From the NCBI GenBank assembly GCA_050249415.1, contig JBFWQO010000003.1, forward strand, positions 62,001 through 126,000: 64,000 nt of DNA. The letters run 5' to 3'. Positions 8,915 to 16,857 of this stretch are shown one piece after another (position 1 is the first letter of the stretch; each line of letters opens with the position of its first letter). The notes beneath the pieces are model-generated. The model made no database searches. It was not told where the DNA came from and worked only from the letters and a program-made list of their open reading frames with translations. The DNA comes from CADEFQ01 sp050249415 (GTDB taxonomy: Bacteria; Pseudomonadota; Gammaproteobacteria; Steroidobacterales; Steroidobacteraceae). The position numbers were made by a program, and so were the translations under genes.

Positions 8915-9604
8915 CTACTCCAGGCTGATCCGCACGGCCGCCGCCACCGCCAGCGGTGCCAGCGTGATACCGAGCACCGTGCAGGCGGCGAGAAAATACA
9001 TCGGTGCTGCCATGTCGCTGCCCTCGATCGCCCGCGCGGTGGCCTGTGCGCCGAAGATCAGCAGCGGCACGGCGAGCGGCAGCGTCAGCAGCGACAGGAG
9101 CGCCCCGCCCCGCTTGATACCGAGCGTGAGGCCGGCAGAGACCGCACCGAGCAGGCTGAGCGCCATCGTCCCGAGCGCGACCGACGCCACGATACCCGGC
9201 ATCGCGGCCGGCGACACGGCGAGCCCATACGCCACGATCGGGCTCGCGACCGCGAGCGGCAGGCCCGACAGCAGCCAGTGCGACACGGTCTTGGCAAACA
9301 GCAGCCAGGTGAGCGAGCGGCCCGACAGGGCGTATTGCTCGAGCGTGCCGTCCTGTGCGTCTTCGCGGAACAGGAACTCGATCGCGAGGAGCGAGGCGAG
9401 CAAGGCGCCGACCCACAGCACGCCGGGTGCGACGTCGCGCAAACGCGATGGTTCGGGCGTGAGGGCCAGGGGGAAAAGTGTCGTCACGATGCCAAAGAAC
9501 AATAGGGGGTGCAGAAGTTGCGCCCGGTTCCTGAAAGCGAGACGCAAGTCTCGTCCGACGACCAGTTGCGCGGTATGCCAGGCGCCGCTCATGCCGTGCG
9601 TCAC
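8915..9604 (-). CDS. ccmB: haem exporter permease CcmB
   Basis: A 229-residue protein with six hydrophobic segments, including the CcmB-type segment FLFREDAQDGTLEQYALS after the second helix. It forms the ABC channel with CcmA and CcmC. The ATG at 9604 overlaps the ccmA stop as ATGA. Confidence 0.97.
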   Translation of the reverse strand: MTHGMSGAWHTAQLVVGRDLRLAFRNRAQLLHPLLFFGIVTTLFPLALTPEPSRLRDVAPGVLWVGALLASLLAIEFLFREDAQDGTLEQYALSGRSLTWLLFAKTVSHWLLSGLPLAVASPIVAYGLAVSPAAMPGIVASVALGTMALSLLGAVSAGLTLGIKRGGALLSLLTLPLAVPLLIFGAQATARAIEGSDMAAPMYFLAACTVLGITLAPLAVAAAVRISLE

Positions 9605-10230
9605 TTGGACGTCAACCCGAGGCGTCGCGTTCCCGGTTCCGCCACGGGCAGCGGCGCGTGTACCGCTGCGATCACGATGCCGCCGCTCGCCCGCTGGCGC
9701 TCGACGAGTCGACCGACGAGCGCGTGGCCGTCCGCATCGAGGTGCGTGGCCGGTTCATCGAGTACCCACAGCGGTGCTGCCGCGAGCACGACGCCCGCCA
9801 GCGCCACCCGGCGGCGCTGGCCCGCGGACAACGTGCGTACCGGCCGGTCGGCGAAGCCGTTCGCGCCCGTCTCGCCGAGTGCCCCGGCAATCTCCCCGGC
9901 GCCGATCGCCCGGCGTATGCCGATCGCGAAACGCAAATTCTCGGTCGCCGTGAGATCGGCCTTCAGCGGCGATTCGTGCCCGAGGAAAGCGAGCTGCGCG
10001 TGAAACGCGCGCGCATCGCGGTGGATGTCCTGCCCGTTCCACTCGATACGGCCCGACTCGGCATGCACGAGGCCGACGATCGTGCGCAGCAGGCTCGTCT
10101 TGCCCGCGCCGTTGCGCCCCGTCACCTCGAGGTACTCGCCGCCTTGCGCCATGAACGAGACACCGCGCAGCACGTGGCGTTCGCCACGGAAGACGTGCAG
10201 GGCCTCGCCGGCCAGCCGGTGAACGGACAT
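9601..10230 (-). CDS. ccmA: haem exporter ATPase CcmA
   Basis: A 209-residue ABC ATPase. Walker A is GRNGAGKTS at residues 38-46, the signature is LSAGQ near 133 and Walker B is LWVLDEP near 155. CcmA drives release of haem-loaded CcmE. It begins the ccm genes but lies only 25 bases after an upstream permease gene of the same strand, so it has either a promoter inside that gene or shares the upstream transcript. Confidence 0.97.
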   Translation of the reverse strand: MSVHRLAGEALHVFRGERHVLRGVSFMAQGGEYLEVTGRNGAGKTSLLRTIVGLVHAESGRIEWNGQDIHRDARAFHAQLAFLGHESPLKADLTATENLRFAIGIRRAIGAGEIAGALGETGANGFADRPVRTLSAGQRRRVALAGVVLAAAPLWVLDEPATHLDADGHALVGRLVERQRASGGIVIAAVHAPLPVAEPGTRRLGLTSK

Positions 10231-10255
10231 CCGGCCATTTTAGCATCCCGGGCGT

Positions 10256-11578
10256 TCAGGATTCCCGCAGAGCCGCGGTCACGGGCAGGCGTGCGGCGCG
10301 CACCGCGGGCAGGAGTCCCCCGATCAGCCCTATCGCGAGCGCCCAGCGCACGCCGGTCCCGAGCAGCTTCGGCGAGACATCGAAGCGAAAGACCACCTGG
10401 CTGAAATTCGCCCCCAGGGTCGATACCGCGTAATCGTTGAACAGGAACCACGCCACGGCCGCGCCGAGCACGCCGCCGAGCAACGCCAGCAGCATCGCCT
10501 CGAGCACGACGGAAACGAGCACCGGCGCCGCGCCGAAGCCGATGGCGCGCAAGGTCGCGACTTCACGTGCCCGTGCCGTGATCGCCGCATACATCGTGTT
10601 CAGCGCGCCGAATACCGCACCGATCGCCATGATCGAGGCGATCACGATGCCGACGATGCGGATGACCTTGCTCAGCTGTTCCGACTGGGCCGAGTAGTAA
10701 TCGCGCGTGGTGCGCGCGTCGACCTTGAGCCGCGGATCGCTCGCGAGTGCCGCCTTGAACATGTCGAACGACCCGGGCGAGGCGAGCCGCACGGTCACCG
10801 ACTGGAAGCCGTCGCGCCGGTAGGTGGAGGCGACCGTTTCCGCGTCCCCGACCAGCTCCGAGTCGTGCGCATCGCCCGATGCGAACACGCCGACTATCTG
10901 CCATTGCTGCGCATTCAGGTTGATCGTCGCCCCGAGGTCGAGCCCGACGAACTGGCCGCGGGCGCCCTGGCCGACGACCAGTTCCCTGAGTCCCGGCTTG
11001 AACGCCCGGCCTGCGACGATGCGCAGGTTCGGGCGCAGTGCGAAGACCTGCGGGCCGACGCCACGGATCTCGACGTTCGCGTCCGTGCCGCTCGATTTCT
11101 TCGGGACATTGGCCACGACGACGATCTCGGCCGAGCCGATCGCGCTGCCTGCGGCGTCGCGCGCAATACCGGGTGCCTGCAGGATGAGCGTGGCGTCCTC
11201 GCGCGACAGTCCCGAGTCGAGTTCCGCGGTCGCTCCACCCCGCAGCACGATGGCCGTATCGCTGTTGCCCGTGCCGCGCAGCGTCTCCCTGAGCCCGCCC
11301 GCGAGAGCGAGGAGCGCGACCAGCACGCCTACGACACCGGCGATGCCGACCACGATCACGGATGAAGCGCCGATTCGCTGCGGCAGGGTCAGGAGACCCA
11401 CCCAGGTCACGGCCGTCGCCTGCCGCCCGGTGCGCGTCACCGCCATCCACGCGATGAGCAGCGCGCCGCACGCGAGCAGCACGACAGCGGGCACCATCGT
11501 CCAGGCGATGATCGAAGCCGCGATCACGATGAACATTGCGAGGTAGCCGAGCCAGCGCCGGAGCGTCTGCATGCGCAT
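10256..11578 (-). CDS. ABC transporter permease, FtsX/MacB type (second)
   Basis: A 440-residue membrane protein. An N-terminal pair of helices leads into a MacB-like periplasmic domain (residues about 110-290), and three C-terminal helices form an FtsX domain with AREVATLRAIGFG, the hallmark cytoplasmic loop. Two ATGs in tandem (11578 and 11572) are possible starts. With the neighbouring permease, ATPase and adaptor it forms a tripartite exporter of the MacAB or YknXYZ kind. Cargo unknown; in this family it may be peptides, macrolides or lipoproteins. Confidence 0.88.
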   Translation of the reverse strand: MRMQTLRRWLGYLAMFIVIAASIIAWTMVPAVVLLACGALLIAWMAVTRTGRQATAVTWVGLLTLPQRIGASSVIVVGIAGVVGVLVALLALAGGLRETLRGTGNSDTAIVLRGGATAELDSGLSREDATLILQAPGIARDAAGSAIGSAEIVVVANVPKKSSGTDANVEIRGVGPQVFALRPNLRIVAGRAFKPGLRELVVGQGARGQFVGLDLGATINLNAQQWQIVGVFASGDAHDSELVGDAETVASTYRRDGFQSVTVRLASPGSFDMFKAALASDPRLKVDARTTRDYYSAQSEQLSKVIRIVGIVIASIMAIGAVFGALNTMYAAITARAREVATLRAIGFGAAPVLVSVVLEAMLLALLGGVLGAAVAWFLFNDYAVSTLGANFSQVVFRFDVSPKLLGTGVRWALAIGLIGGLLPAVRAARLPVTAALRES

Positions 11579-11586
11579 CGCCTCCG

Positions 11587-12750
11587 TCAGCGCCCGGCGA
11601 GTGCGTCGACGATCTTGAGGCGCATCGCGCGCAGCGCCGGCAGCACGCCGACGATCGCGCCGACCGCGACCATCAGCGCGAGGCCGAGCAGCCACGAACG
11701 CAAGCCGATCGGCGGCAGCTCGAGCATGCCGCCACTCGCGGCGCTCACGACGGGTATCAGGATCGAAGCGAGCGCGAGCCCGAGCACTCCGCCGATCACG
11801 GTGAGGAGCACCGATTCCAGGAACACGAGCGCCAGCACGCTGCGGTCGGTGAACCCGAGCGTCTTCAGGATCGCGAGTTCCGGTATGCGCTCGCGCACCG
11901 CCTGTGCCATCGTATTGCCGGTGAGCAGCATCAGCGTGAAGAACACCGCGCCGATGATCGCGGTGACGATGAGCCCGATGTCGCCGATCTGCTTCGCGTA
12001 CGACAGGTTGAACTCCTGTTCCGTCTGCGTCTTCGTCTCGTGGTCCGAGTTGGCGGACAGCGCGTCGATGCGCTGCGCGATTTCTGCCGAGCGCGCCGGA
12101 TCCGCCACCCGCACGACGATCCAGCCGACGCTGCCCTGGCCGTAGCCGTTCGCCTCGTCGAAGTACTGCCAGTGCAGCAGCACTTCCTGCTCGAGCGCGC
12201 GCGACTTCGCGTTCGGCGCCTCGTAGATACCCGCGATGTCGAATTGCCAGGTGGTCTCGCCGGTCGCCTTGTTCGGGAAGATCGACCCCATCACCGGCAG
12301 CTTGTCGCCGACCTTCCAGCCGAAGCGCCGGGCGAGCGCGGCGCCCACCAGCACATTCGTGCGTGCATCGTTGAACGCCGCCATCATGGGCGCCGAGACG
12401 CCGTAATCCGGGTAGACGTCGAAGTAGTCCGGTGCAATGGCGAGGATGATCAGCTGGTTCTTCGGCTCCCGGTAATAGCCGCCGAACCAGTTCGCCCACG
12501 TCGCCTCCTTCACACCGGGCACCGCCCGTACGCGTGCGACCAGGCTTTCCGGCAGCGGATGGATGATCGAGAAACGCGACGAGACGACCATGCGGTCGAC
12601 GCCGGCGAGCGTGCCGCCGGCCTCGAAGGCGGCGCGCACGCCGTTCAGCAGGCCGAACAGCAGGAACGCCGCGAGTACCGAGAGGATCGTGAGCACGGTG
12701 CGCGTCTTGCGCCTCATCAGCGCCGCCCGGACGAGGTGCAGGTACTTCAT
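11587..12750 (-). CDS. ABC transporter permease, FtsX/MacB type (first)
   Basis: A 387-residue protein starting RAALMRRKTRTVLTILSV, the usual opening of MacB-like permeases, with a periplasmic domain and three C-terminal helices around RERIPELAILKTLGF. It differs enough from the following permease gene that the two probably form a heterodimer. The ATG at 12750 overlaps the ATPase stop as ATGA. Confidence 0.9.
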   Translation of the reverse strand: MKYLHLVRAALMRRKTRTVLTILSVLAAFLLFGLLNGVRAAFEAGGTLAGVDRMVVSSRFSIIHPLPESLVARVRAVPGVKEATWANWFGGYYREPKNQLIILAIAPDYFDVYPDYGVSAPMMAAFNDARTNVLVGAALARRFGWKVGDKLPVMGSIFPNKATGETTWQFDIAGIYEAPNAKSRALEQEVLLHWQYFDEANGYGQGSVGWIVVRVADPARSAEIAQRIDALSANSDHETKTQTEQEFNLSYAKQIGDIGLIVTAIIGAVFFTLMLLTGNTMAQAVRERIPELAILKTLGFTDRSVLALVFLESVLLTVIGGVLGLALASILIPVVSAASGGMLELPPIGLRSWLLGLALMVAVGAIVGVLPALRAMRLKIVDALAGR

Positions 12751-13430
12751 GCGGCGGCCTCCACCAGCGTGCCTTTTTCGAGATGCAGCGTGTGGCTCGC
12801 GTGCTGCGCGGCCTTCGGGTCGTGCGTCACCATGATGATGGTCTTGCCGTGCTCGCGGTTCAGCACCTGCAGCAGCTGCAGCACGTCCTCGGCGGACTGG
12901 CGGTCGAGGTCGCCGGTCGGCTCGTCGCAGACGAGCAGCGCCGGATCGGAGATGATCGCGCGCGCGATCGCGACGCGCTGCTGCTGGCCGCCGGAGAGCT
13001 CGGTCGGCTTGTGCTGCGCGCGATCGGCGAGGTTCACGAGCTGCAGCGCGATGCCGGCATTGCGCTTGCGCTGCGCGGCCGTGAGCTTCGTGAGCAGCAG
13101 CGGCACCTCGACATTCTTCTGTGCCGACAGCATCGGCAGCAGGTTGTAGAACTGGAAGACGAAGCCGACATGCGTCGCGCGCCATTTCGCGAGCGCCGCC
13201 CCGCGCAGCGTATCGATGCGCTGCCCCGCGACGCTGATGCTGCCGCTCGTCGGCGAATCGAGGCCGCCGATCAGGTTGAGGAGCGTCGTCTTGCCCGACC
13301 CTGAAGGGCCCATCAACGCGAGGAAATCGCCCGCCTGGATATCGAGGCTGACATGGTGCAGGACTTCGACCGACTGCCGCCCGCGCGAGTAGACCTTGCT
13401 CAGGTCGCGGATCTCCACCAATGCGCTCAT
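12747..13430 (-). CDS. ABC transporter ATPase, LolD/MacB type
   Basis: A 227-residue ATPase with Walker A GPSGSGKTT at residues 41-49, a Q-loop in FVFQFYNLLP, the LSGGQQQRVAIARA signature near 144 and Walker B LLVCDEPTGDLD near 165. These are the forms seen in the LolD/MacB/FtsE group. It energises the two downstream permeases. The start overlaps the adaptor stop as ATGA. Confidence 0.95.
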   Translation of the reverse strand: MSALVEIRDLSKVYSRGRQSVEVLHHVSLDIQAGDFLALMGPSGSGKTTLLNLIGGLDSPTSGSISVAGQRIDTLRGAALAKWRATHVGFVFQFYNLLPMLSAQKNVEVPLLLTKLTAAQRKRNAGIALQLVNLADRAQHKPTELSGGQQQRVAIARAIISDPALLVCDEPTGDLDRQSAEDVLQLLQVLNREHGKTIIMVTHDPKAAQHASHTLHLEKGTLVEAAA

Positions 13431-14665
13431 GTGCCCGCCTCCACGATCCTTGCACCATCGGCCAGGTCTTTGCCCGGCTCACGCACGACCTTCGTGCCGG
13501 CTTCGATTCCTTCGACGAGGGTGAGATCGCCGAACGGCTGCCCCCGTTTCACCTTGCGTGCACGCACGCGCCCGCCCTCGACGACGAACACGACATTCGC
13601 GTCCCCGTGCGACGTCACGGCACTGGCAGGCACGAGTACACCCGCCGGCGGCGCGACGGTGTCCTGCGGCGCCTCGCCCGCGAGGAACGACACGCGCACG
13701 CCCATGTCGGGCAGGATGCGCGGGTCTTTCCGGTCGAGGCCGATGCGCACTTTCACGGTCGCCTTGCCGCGATCGGCGGTCGGAATGATCGCGATCACGT
13801 GCGCCGGAATCGTCCAGTCCTGGTACGCGTCGAGCACGGCCTCCGCGGGCCCGCCGACGACGACGCGATTGATGTACGCCTCGTTCACGTCGACTTCGAC
13901 TTCGAGCGAATCCATGTCGACGAGCGTGCCGATGCCCGTGCGCGTGAAGCCGCCGCCCGCCGAGAGCGGCGAGACGATCTCGCCGACCTGGGCCGCCTTG
14001 GCGATCACGACACCGGCGAACGGCGCACGCACCGTCGTGTAGTTCAGCTGCACCCCGGCACTTTCGCGTTGCGCGGCCGCGACGTGCACGGCCCCGCGCT
14101 GCGCGGCGAGTTGCGCCGCGAGCGATTCGACCTGCGTACGCGCACTCTCCACGGCCTGAGCGGCGACGAGCTGGCGCGCGACGAGATCCTGCTGCCGCAC
14201 GTAGTCGCGCTGTGCCTGGTCGAGCTCGCTCGAGTATTGCCCCACCCGCGCGCGCGCTTCGGCGAGCTGTGCATCGGCCTGGGCGAGCGCCGCGCGCTGC
14301 GAGCGTGACTCGAGGCGTGCCAGCACCTGGCCGGCCGCGACATGCTCACCTTCCTCGATCAGCACCTCGGTCAGTTTGCCGGTGATCTGCGCAGACACCG
14401 TCGCCTGGCGTCGTGCGGTGACATAGCCGGTCGCCTGCAGCACGGCCGCGGCGCCGGAGCCCTGGGCGGCGGGAGCCGAGGCGACCGCGACCTGAACGGC
14501 GACGGGCGCATGGGCGCTGCGCCACCCCCAGAATGCGCCGGCGGACAGTACGACGACCGCGGCAAGGCCACCGACCAGCCAGTGGCGGCGCGCCGACCCG
14601 TCGTCTTCGCTGCGATCGATGCGCAACTGGCCGAGCAGCTGTCCCTTGTCGCTCGTATCGTTCAT
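13427..14665 (-). CDS. efflux periplasmic adaptor (HlyD/MacA type)
   Basis: A 412-residue membrane-fusion protein. One N-terminal helix (about 29-50) is followed by a split lipoyl-like domain (GKLTEVLIEEGEHVAAGQ ... APFAGVVIAK), a long coiled-coil hairpin (about 130-200, LAQADAQLAEARARV) and C-terminal beta domains. It would link the ABC pump to an outer-membrane channel; none is encoded here. First gene of the minus-strand cluster. No clear ribosome-binding site precedes the ATG, and the 50 bases upstream are very AT-rich. Confidence 0.92.
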   Translation of the reverse strand: MNDTSDKGQLLGQLRIDRSEDDGSARRHWLVGGLAAVVVLSAGAFWGWRSAHAPVAVQVAVASAPAAQGSGAAAVLQATGYVTARRQATVSAQITGKLTEVLIEEGEHVAAGQVLARLESRSQRAALAQADAQLAEARARVGQYSSELDQAQRDYVRQQDLVARQLVAAQAVESARTQVESLAAQLAAQRGAVHVAAAQRESAGVQLNYTTVRAPFAGVVIAKAAQVGEIVSPLSAGGGFTRTGIGTLVDMDSLEVEVDVNEAYINRVVVGGPAEAVLDAYQDWTIPAHVIAIIPTADRGKATVKVRIGLDRKDPRILPDMGVRVSFLAGEAPQDTVAPPAGVLVPASAVTSHGDANVVFVVEGGRVRARKVKRGQPFGDLTLVEGIEAGTKVVREPGKDLADGARIVEAGT

Positions 14666-14716
14666 GTTAAATGTTATATATTAATGTCTTACGAACTATT
14701 ATTCATGCTTTACTTG
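14666..14716 (-). promoter_or_regulatory. AT-rich promoter region of the efflux/ccm cluster
   Basis: About 50 bases of unusually AT-rich DNA between tRNA-Leu and the adaptor gene. On the minus strand TATAAC (14673-14678) could be a -10 box, but no good -35 is visible at normal spacing. It is the only obvious place for a promoter of the 13-gene cluster. Confidence 0.4.
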
Positions 14717-14800
14717 TGCCCCAGGCCGGACTCGAACCGGCACGACCTCGCGGTCAACGGATTTTAAGTCCGTAGCGTCTACCGATTTCGCCACCGGGGC
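14717..14800 (-). tRNA. leuZ: tRNA-Leu (UAA anticodon)
   Basis: A full class II cloverleaf reads on the minus strand. The acceptor stem GCCCCGG pairs with CTGGGGC, the anticodon loop is CTTAAAA (anticodon UAA), there is a long variable arm, and the T arm is GGTTCGAGTCC with discriminator A. CCA is not encoded. The order Gly-Cys-Leu(UAA) is that of glyW-cysT-leuZ, which is the basis for the symbol. Confidence 0.97.
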
Positions 14801-14845
14801 ATGGATGCACCAAGGACGGGCCGCCGCACATTATGCCGACAGGCG

Positions 14846-14919
14846 TGGAGGCTAGGGTCGGAATCGAACCGGCGTACACGGCTTTGCAGGCCGCTGCATG
14901 ACCACTCTGCCACCTAGCC
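14846..14919 (-). tRNA. cysT: tRNA-Cys (GCA anticodon)
   Basis: A cloverleaf on the minus strand with acceptor GGCTAGG pairing with CCTAGCC, anticodon GCA in loop CTGCAAA, T arm GGTTCGATTCC, discriminator U (a tRNA-Cys identity base) and an encoded CCA at 14846-14848. It lies 45 bases upstream of tRNA-Leu. Its natural upstream neighbour glyW is replaced by the end of the ICE. Confidence 0.98.
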
Positions 14920-14937
14920 GGCGGACCCGAACGAGAC

Positions 14938-14955
14938 TGGAGCGGGAAACGAGAC
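14938..14955 (-). other. ICE attachment core (3' end of tRNA-Gly)
   Basis: The plus-strand sequence TGGAGCGGGAAACGAGAC is the reverse complement of the last 18 bases of tRNA-Gly(GCC), including CCA. The rest of that tRNA is absent here. The same 18-bp 3' end of tRNA-Gly is the recorded integration core of ICEclc. This is therefore one end of the element; the intact glyW and the second copy should lie at the other end, outside the window. Confidence 0.93.
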
Positions 14956-15728
14956 GTTTACTAGGCGCGTAAGTCGTTGTTTCCCAAACAATTTCTTCGC
15001 CGAGGTGACCAGCGAAGACCTCAATTGTAGCCTTGTTTTTCGTCCCCGGCAACAAGTTCGTCCAAAGAAATCCATCGACGTCCAAAGACGCACACTCCGC
15101 GCACCAGACCCGCACCCCGCACATCGCCATCCGCGTGGACTCGAACTAGCCCCCCATATCCCGTTCTCTGCTTCCGCATCTTCACCGCGATGCCGACTAG
15201 GCAGCAGGCTTCCGATGTCGGGGCGATTCGAATGCCACCGTGGAAAGGTGCGCACCGCGCATCGCGGCGCCCATCTGCGCAAGCCACGCCGGAAGAACGC
15301 ACACCCTAGCCATGGTGCGTGGACGCGATTCTTTATGGATATATCAGCATGCCAGGATGAGCATGACAGGCGCGGATTCGGTGCGTCCGGCTGGACGTTG
15401 GATGACGATTGCCCTCCCCTTCGCACCCCTTGAGACCGTTGGCATATCAGGCCATACCCAGACGGTTTTGCAGAGGCCGCAAATTCTTACGACCCTGATA
15501 GCGAGAGCGTCACTGTCGAGCCTGCGTCCTGATGCTCGGTCTTCTAGTCGATGAATTTTTACACATCGAGCACACGACGGCTACCAGTAGCGCCGACTGG
15601 TAAGAGGTACTCAAGCCCAATGACGAAGCCGCCCTCGGGGCTCGCGTCCTGCACAGACAACACGCCGATCATGAGGTCGGCGGCAAAGGAGTCGGCCATG
15701 TAGTTCTTGTCCTGGAAGGAGACGGAGC
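14956..15728. other. ICE terminal region without a convincing gene
   Basis: About 770 bases between the attachment core and the first convincing gene. Frames here are short and conflict with each other. The best is a 46-codon minus-strand frame (15699-15559), which starts with Met after an AGGA and has a natural-looking sequence (GGFVIGLEYLLPVG). It could be a small gene or the remnant of a longer one, but nothing identifies it. Apart from the outward promoter candidate nothing else is seen. Confidence 0.5.
15024..15052 (-). promoter_or_regulatory. candidate outward-facing promoter at the ICE end
   Basis: On the minus strand TTGCCG (15052-15047) is followed after 17 bases by TACAAT (15029-15024), a reasonable sigma-70 promoter pointing out of the element across the attachment core toward tRNA-Cys. 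ICEclc has an outward promoter (Pcirc) at the corresponding end that drives the integrase once the element is circular. The equivalence is inference. Confidence 0.45.
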
Positions 15729-16484
15729 ATGCACGAGAACAAGAATGATGCACCCACATCAAAGGTGTTCTATCGCCCGATCGAAGCGTCCATCCGCTGG
15801 GCCGGGCTGCTGCGGTACGAGCAGGCGATCCTGGCCTCGATTTCGTCGCCCCGGAACCTGCCACTTTCGCTGGACTGCCCACGCTGGGGCGAACTGCGGC
15901 TGTACACCGAACGCATCTATGACGGCATTCTCAATGGGGAACTGCCATTCGGGCGGGACGGCATCACGACGCACGACACCGAACTGATCGACTCTCTCGA
16001 TCTCACCGTCCGCCATGTCGATCTGAAGCGCTGGATGCGCCAGCACTACCCCGAACAGCGTCCAGGCTTTCTCTTCTCCCGCAGCGAGCGCATCACCCAT
16101 CCCTTCATCTCGCTGGAGACCGGGCAAGCCATGCTGGTTGAACAGCTCGCCCTGAAATCCGCCTTGGAGCAGTCCAAGCGCCAACTTCGCGAGCTGCAGG
16201 ACAAGCACGACGCGCTGCTCAAGCAGTCCACGGTGATTCCCGCCTGCGCGCAGTGCCCAATCAGCGATCGGGCCGAGGCCACCTACCTGAACATCATCGG
16301 GGGCATGCTGGAGTTGATGCTCGGCCAGTCGCCCTCGGGTGCGCCGTACTCCAGCTTCGAGACGCAAGAGGCCGTAGTCAGCGCACTGGTCGCCCATCAC
16401 CACGGCGTCATGGGGATCGCCGAGCGGACATTGAACGGCAAGTTCGCCACGGCCCGGCGCCGGCTGCATAGCGCCACCCTCTGA
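15729..16484 (+). CDS. ICE hypothetical protein upstream of alpA
   Basis: A 251-residue protein of unknown function. It has an N-terminal globular region rich in Trp, Arg and Leu, a coiled-coil stretch at about residues 135-170 (LALKSALEQSKRQLRELQDKHDALL), a CxxC pair (CAQC) at about 177-180 and a basic C terminus. The ATG follows a good ribosome-binding site (GGAAGGAGA). It is the first gene inside this end of the element, reads toward alpA and is separated from it by 118 bases that look like a promoter region. Its place next to the regulatory operon suggests, but does not show, a regulatory role. Confidence 0.8.
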   Translation: MHENKNDAPTSKVFYRPIEASIRWAGLLRYEQAILASISSPRNLPLSLDCPRWGELRLYTERIYDGILNGELPFGRDGITTHDTELIDSLDLTVRHVDLKRWMRQHYPEQRPGFLFSRSERITHPFISLETGQAMLVEQLALKSALEQSKRQLRELQDKHDALLKQSTVIPACAQCPISDRAEATYLNIIGGMLELMLGQSPSGAPYSSFETQEAVVSALVAHHHGVMGIAERTLNGKFATARRRLHSATL

Positions 16485-16515
16485 AGATTTCCAGCTTGTA
16501 TGTGCAGTCGCGGAG

Positions 16516-16559
16516 ATTGCATTTGCAATGTCTTTTCGCAGTCATGTCTATTGAATAGA
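16516..16559 (+). promoter_or_regulatory. alpA promoter/operator region (PalpA-like)
   Basis: Two inverted repeats lie 44-87 bases before alpA: ATTGCA-TT-TGCAAT (16516-16529) and TCTATT-G-AATAGA (16547-16559). TTGCAA (16523) and TCTATT (16547), 18 bases apart, resemble -35 and -10 boxes, so the second repeat would overlap the -10. In ICEclc the alpA promoter is the bistable master promoter of the transfer-competence operon. Confidence 0.5.
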
Positions 16560-16602
16560 GGTCACGCCAACAAACGCCACTGAGCGTTCAGGAGTGACCG
16601 CC

Positions 16603-16815
16603 ATGTCGCAAACACCTGTACTGCAACCAAACGAGCGCCGCATCCTGCGCCTGGAAGAAGTGGAAGCGAAGTCCGGCTTCAAGCGTGCCCACATCTACAA
16701 CCTGATGAAGAAGCGCCAGTTCCCGCAAGCGCTGCGCTTGGGTGTGCGCGCGGTCGGCTGGGATTCCATCGAGATCGATCAGTGGATCGCCGAGCGCGTC
16801 AACAACCGGGCCTGA
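16603..16815 (+). CDS. alpA: AlpA-family DNA-binding regulator
   Basis: A 70-residue winged-helix protein (ILRLEEVEAKSGFKRAHIYNLMKKRQFPQALRLG...WDSIEIDQWI), full length for AlpA/excisionase-like regulators. The ATG at 16603 lies about eight bases after AGGAG; an in-frame GTG at 16594 touches that site and is unlikely. It heads the operon with parA, the shi-like gene, parB and the DUF2857 gene. In related elements it acts as a regulator or excision factor. Confidence 0.93.
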   Translation: MSQTPVLQPNERRILRLEEVEAKSGFKRAHIYNLMKKRQFPQALRLGVRAVGWDSIEIDQWIAERVNNRA

Positions 16816-16857
16816 CCCGTTCTCCCGCGGACCTTCCATCCTCACACGGAGAACGCC

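Noticed and set aside
11536..13149. Long plus-strand open frame opposite the ABC permease and ATPase
   Set aside because: Arg/His/Asp-rich shadow sequence without any domain; the minus-strand genes have full motif sets.
14846..14919. tRNA-Cys as the ICE integration target
   Set aside because: The tRNA-Cys 3' end faces away from the element and is intact; the 18-base match is to tRNA-Gly and lies on the ICE side.
14852..15130. Minus-strand frame of 92 codons crossing the attachment core and tRNA-Cys
   Set aside because: It runs through the tRNA gene and the att site, so it cannot be a conserved gene; the natural-looking middle part overlaps the promoter candidate.
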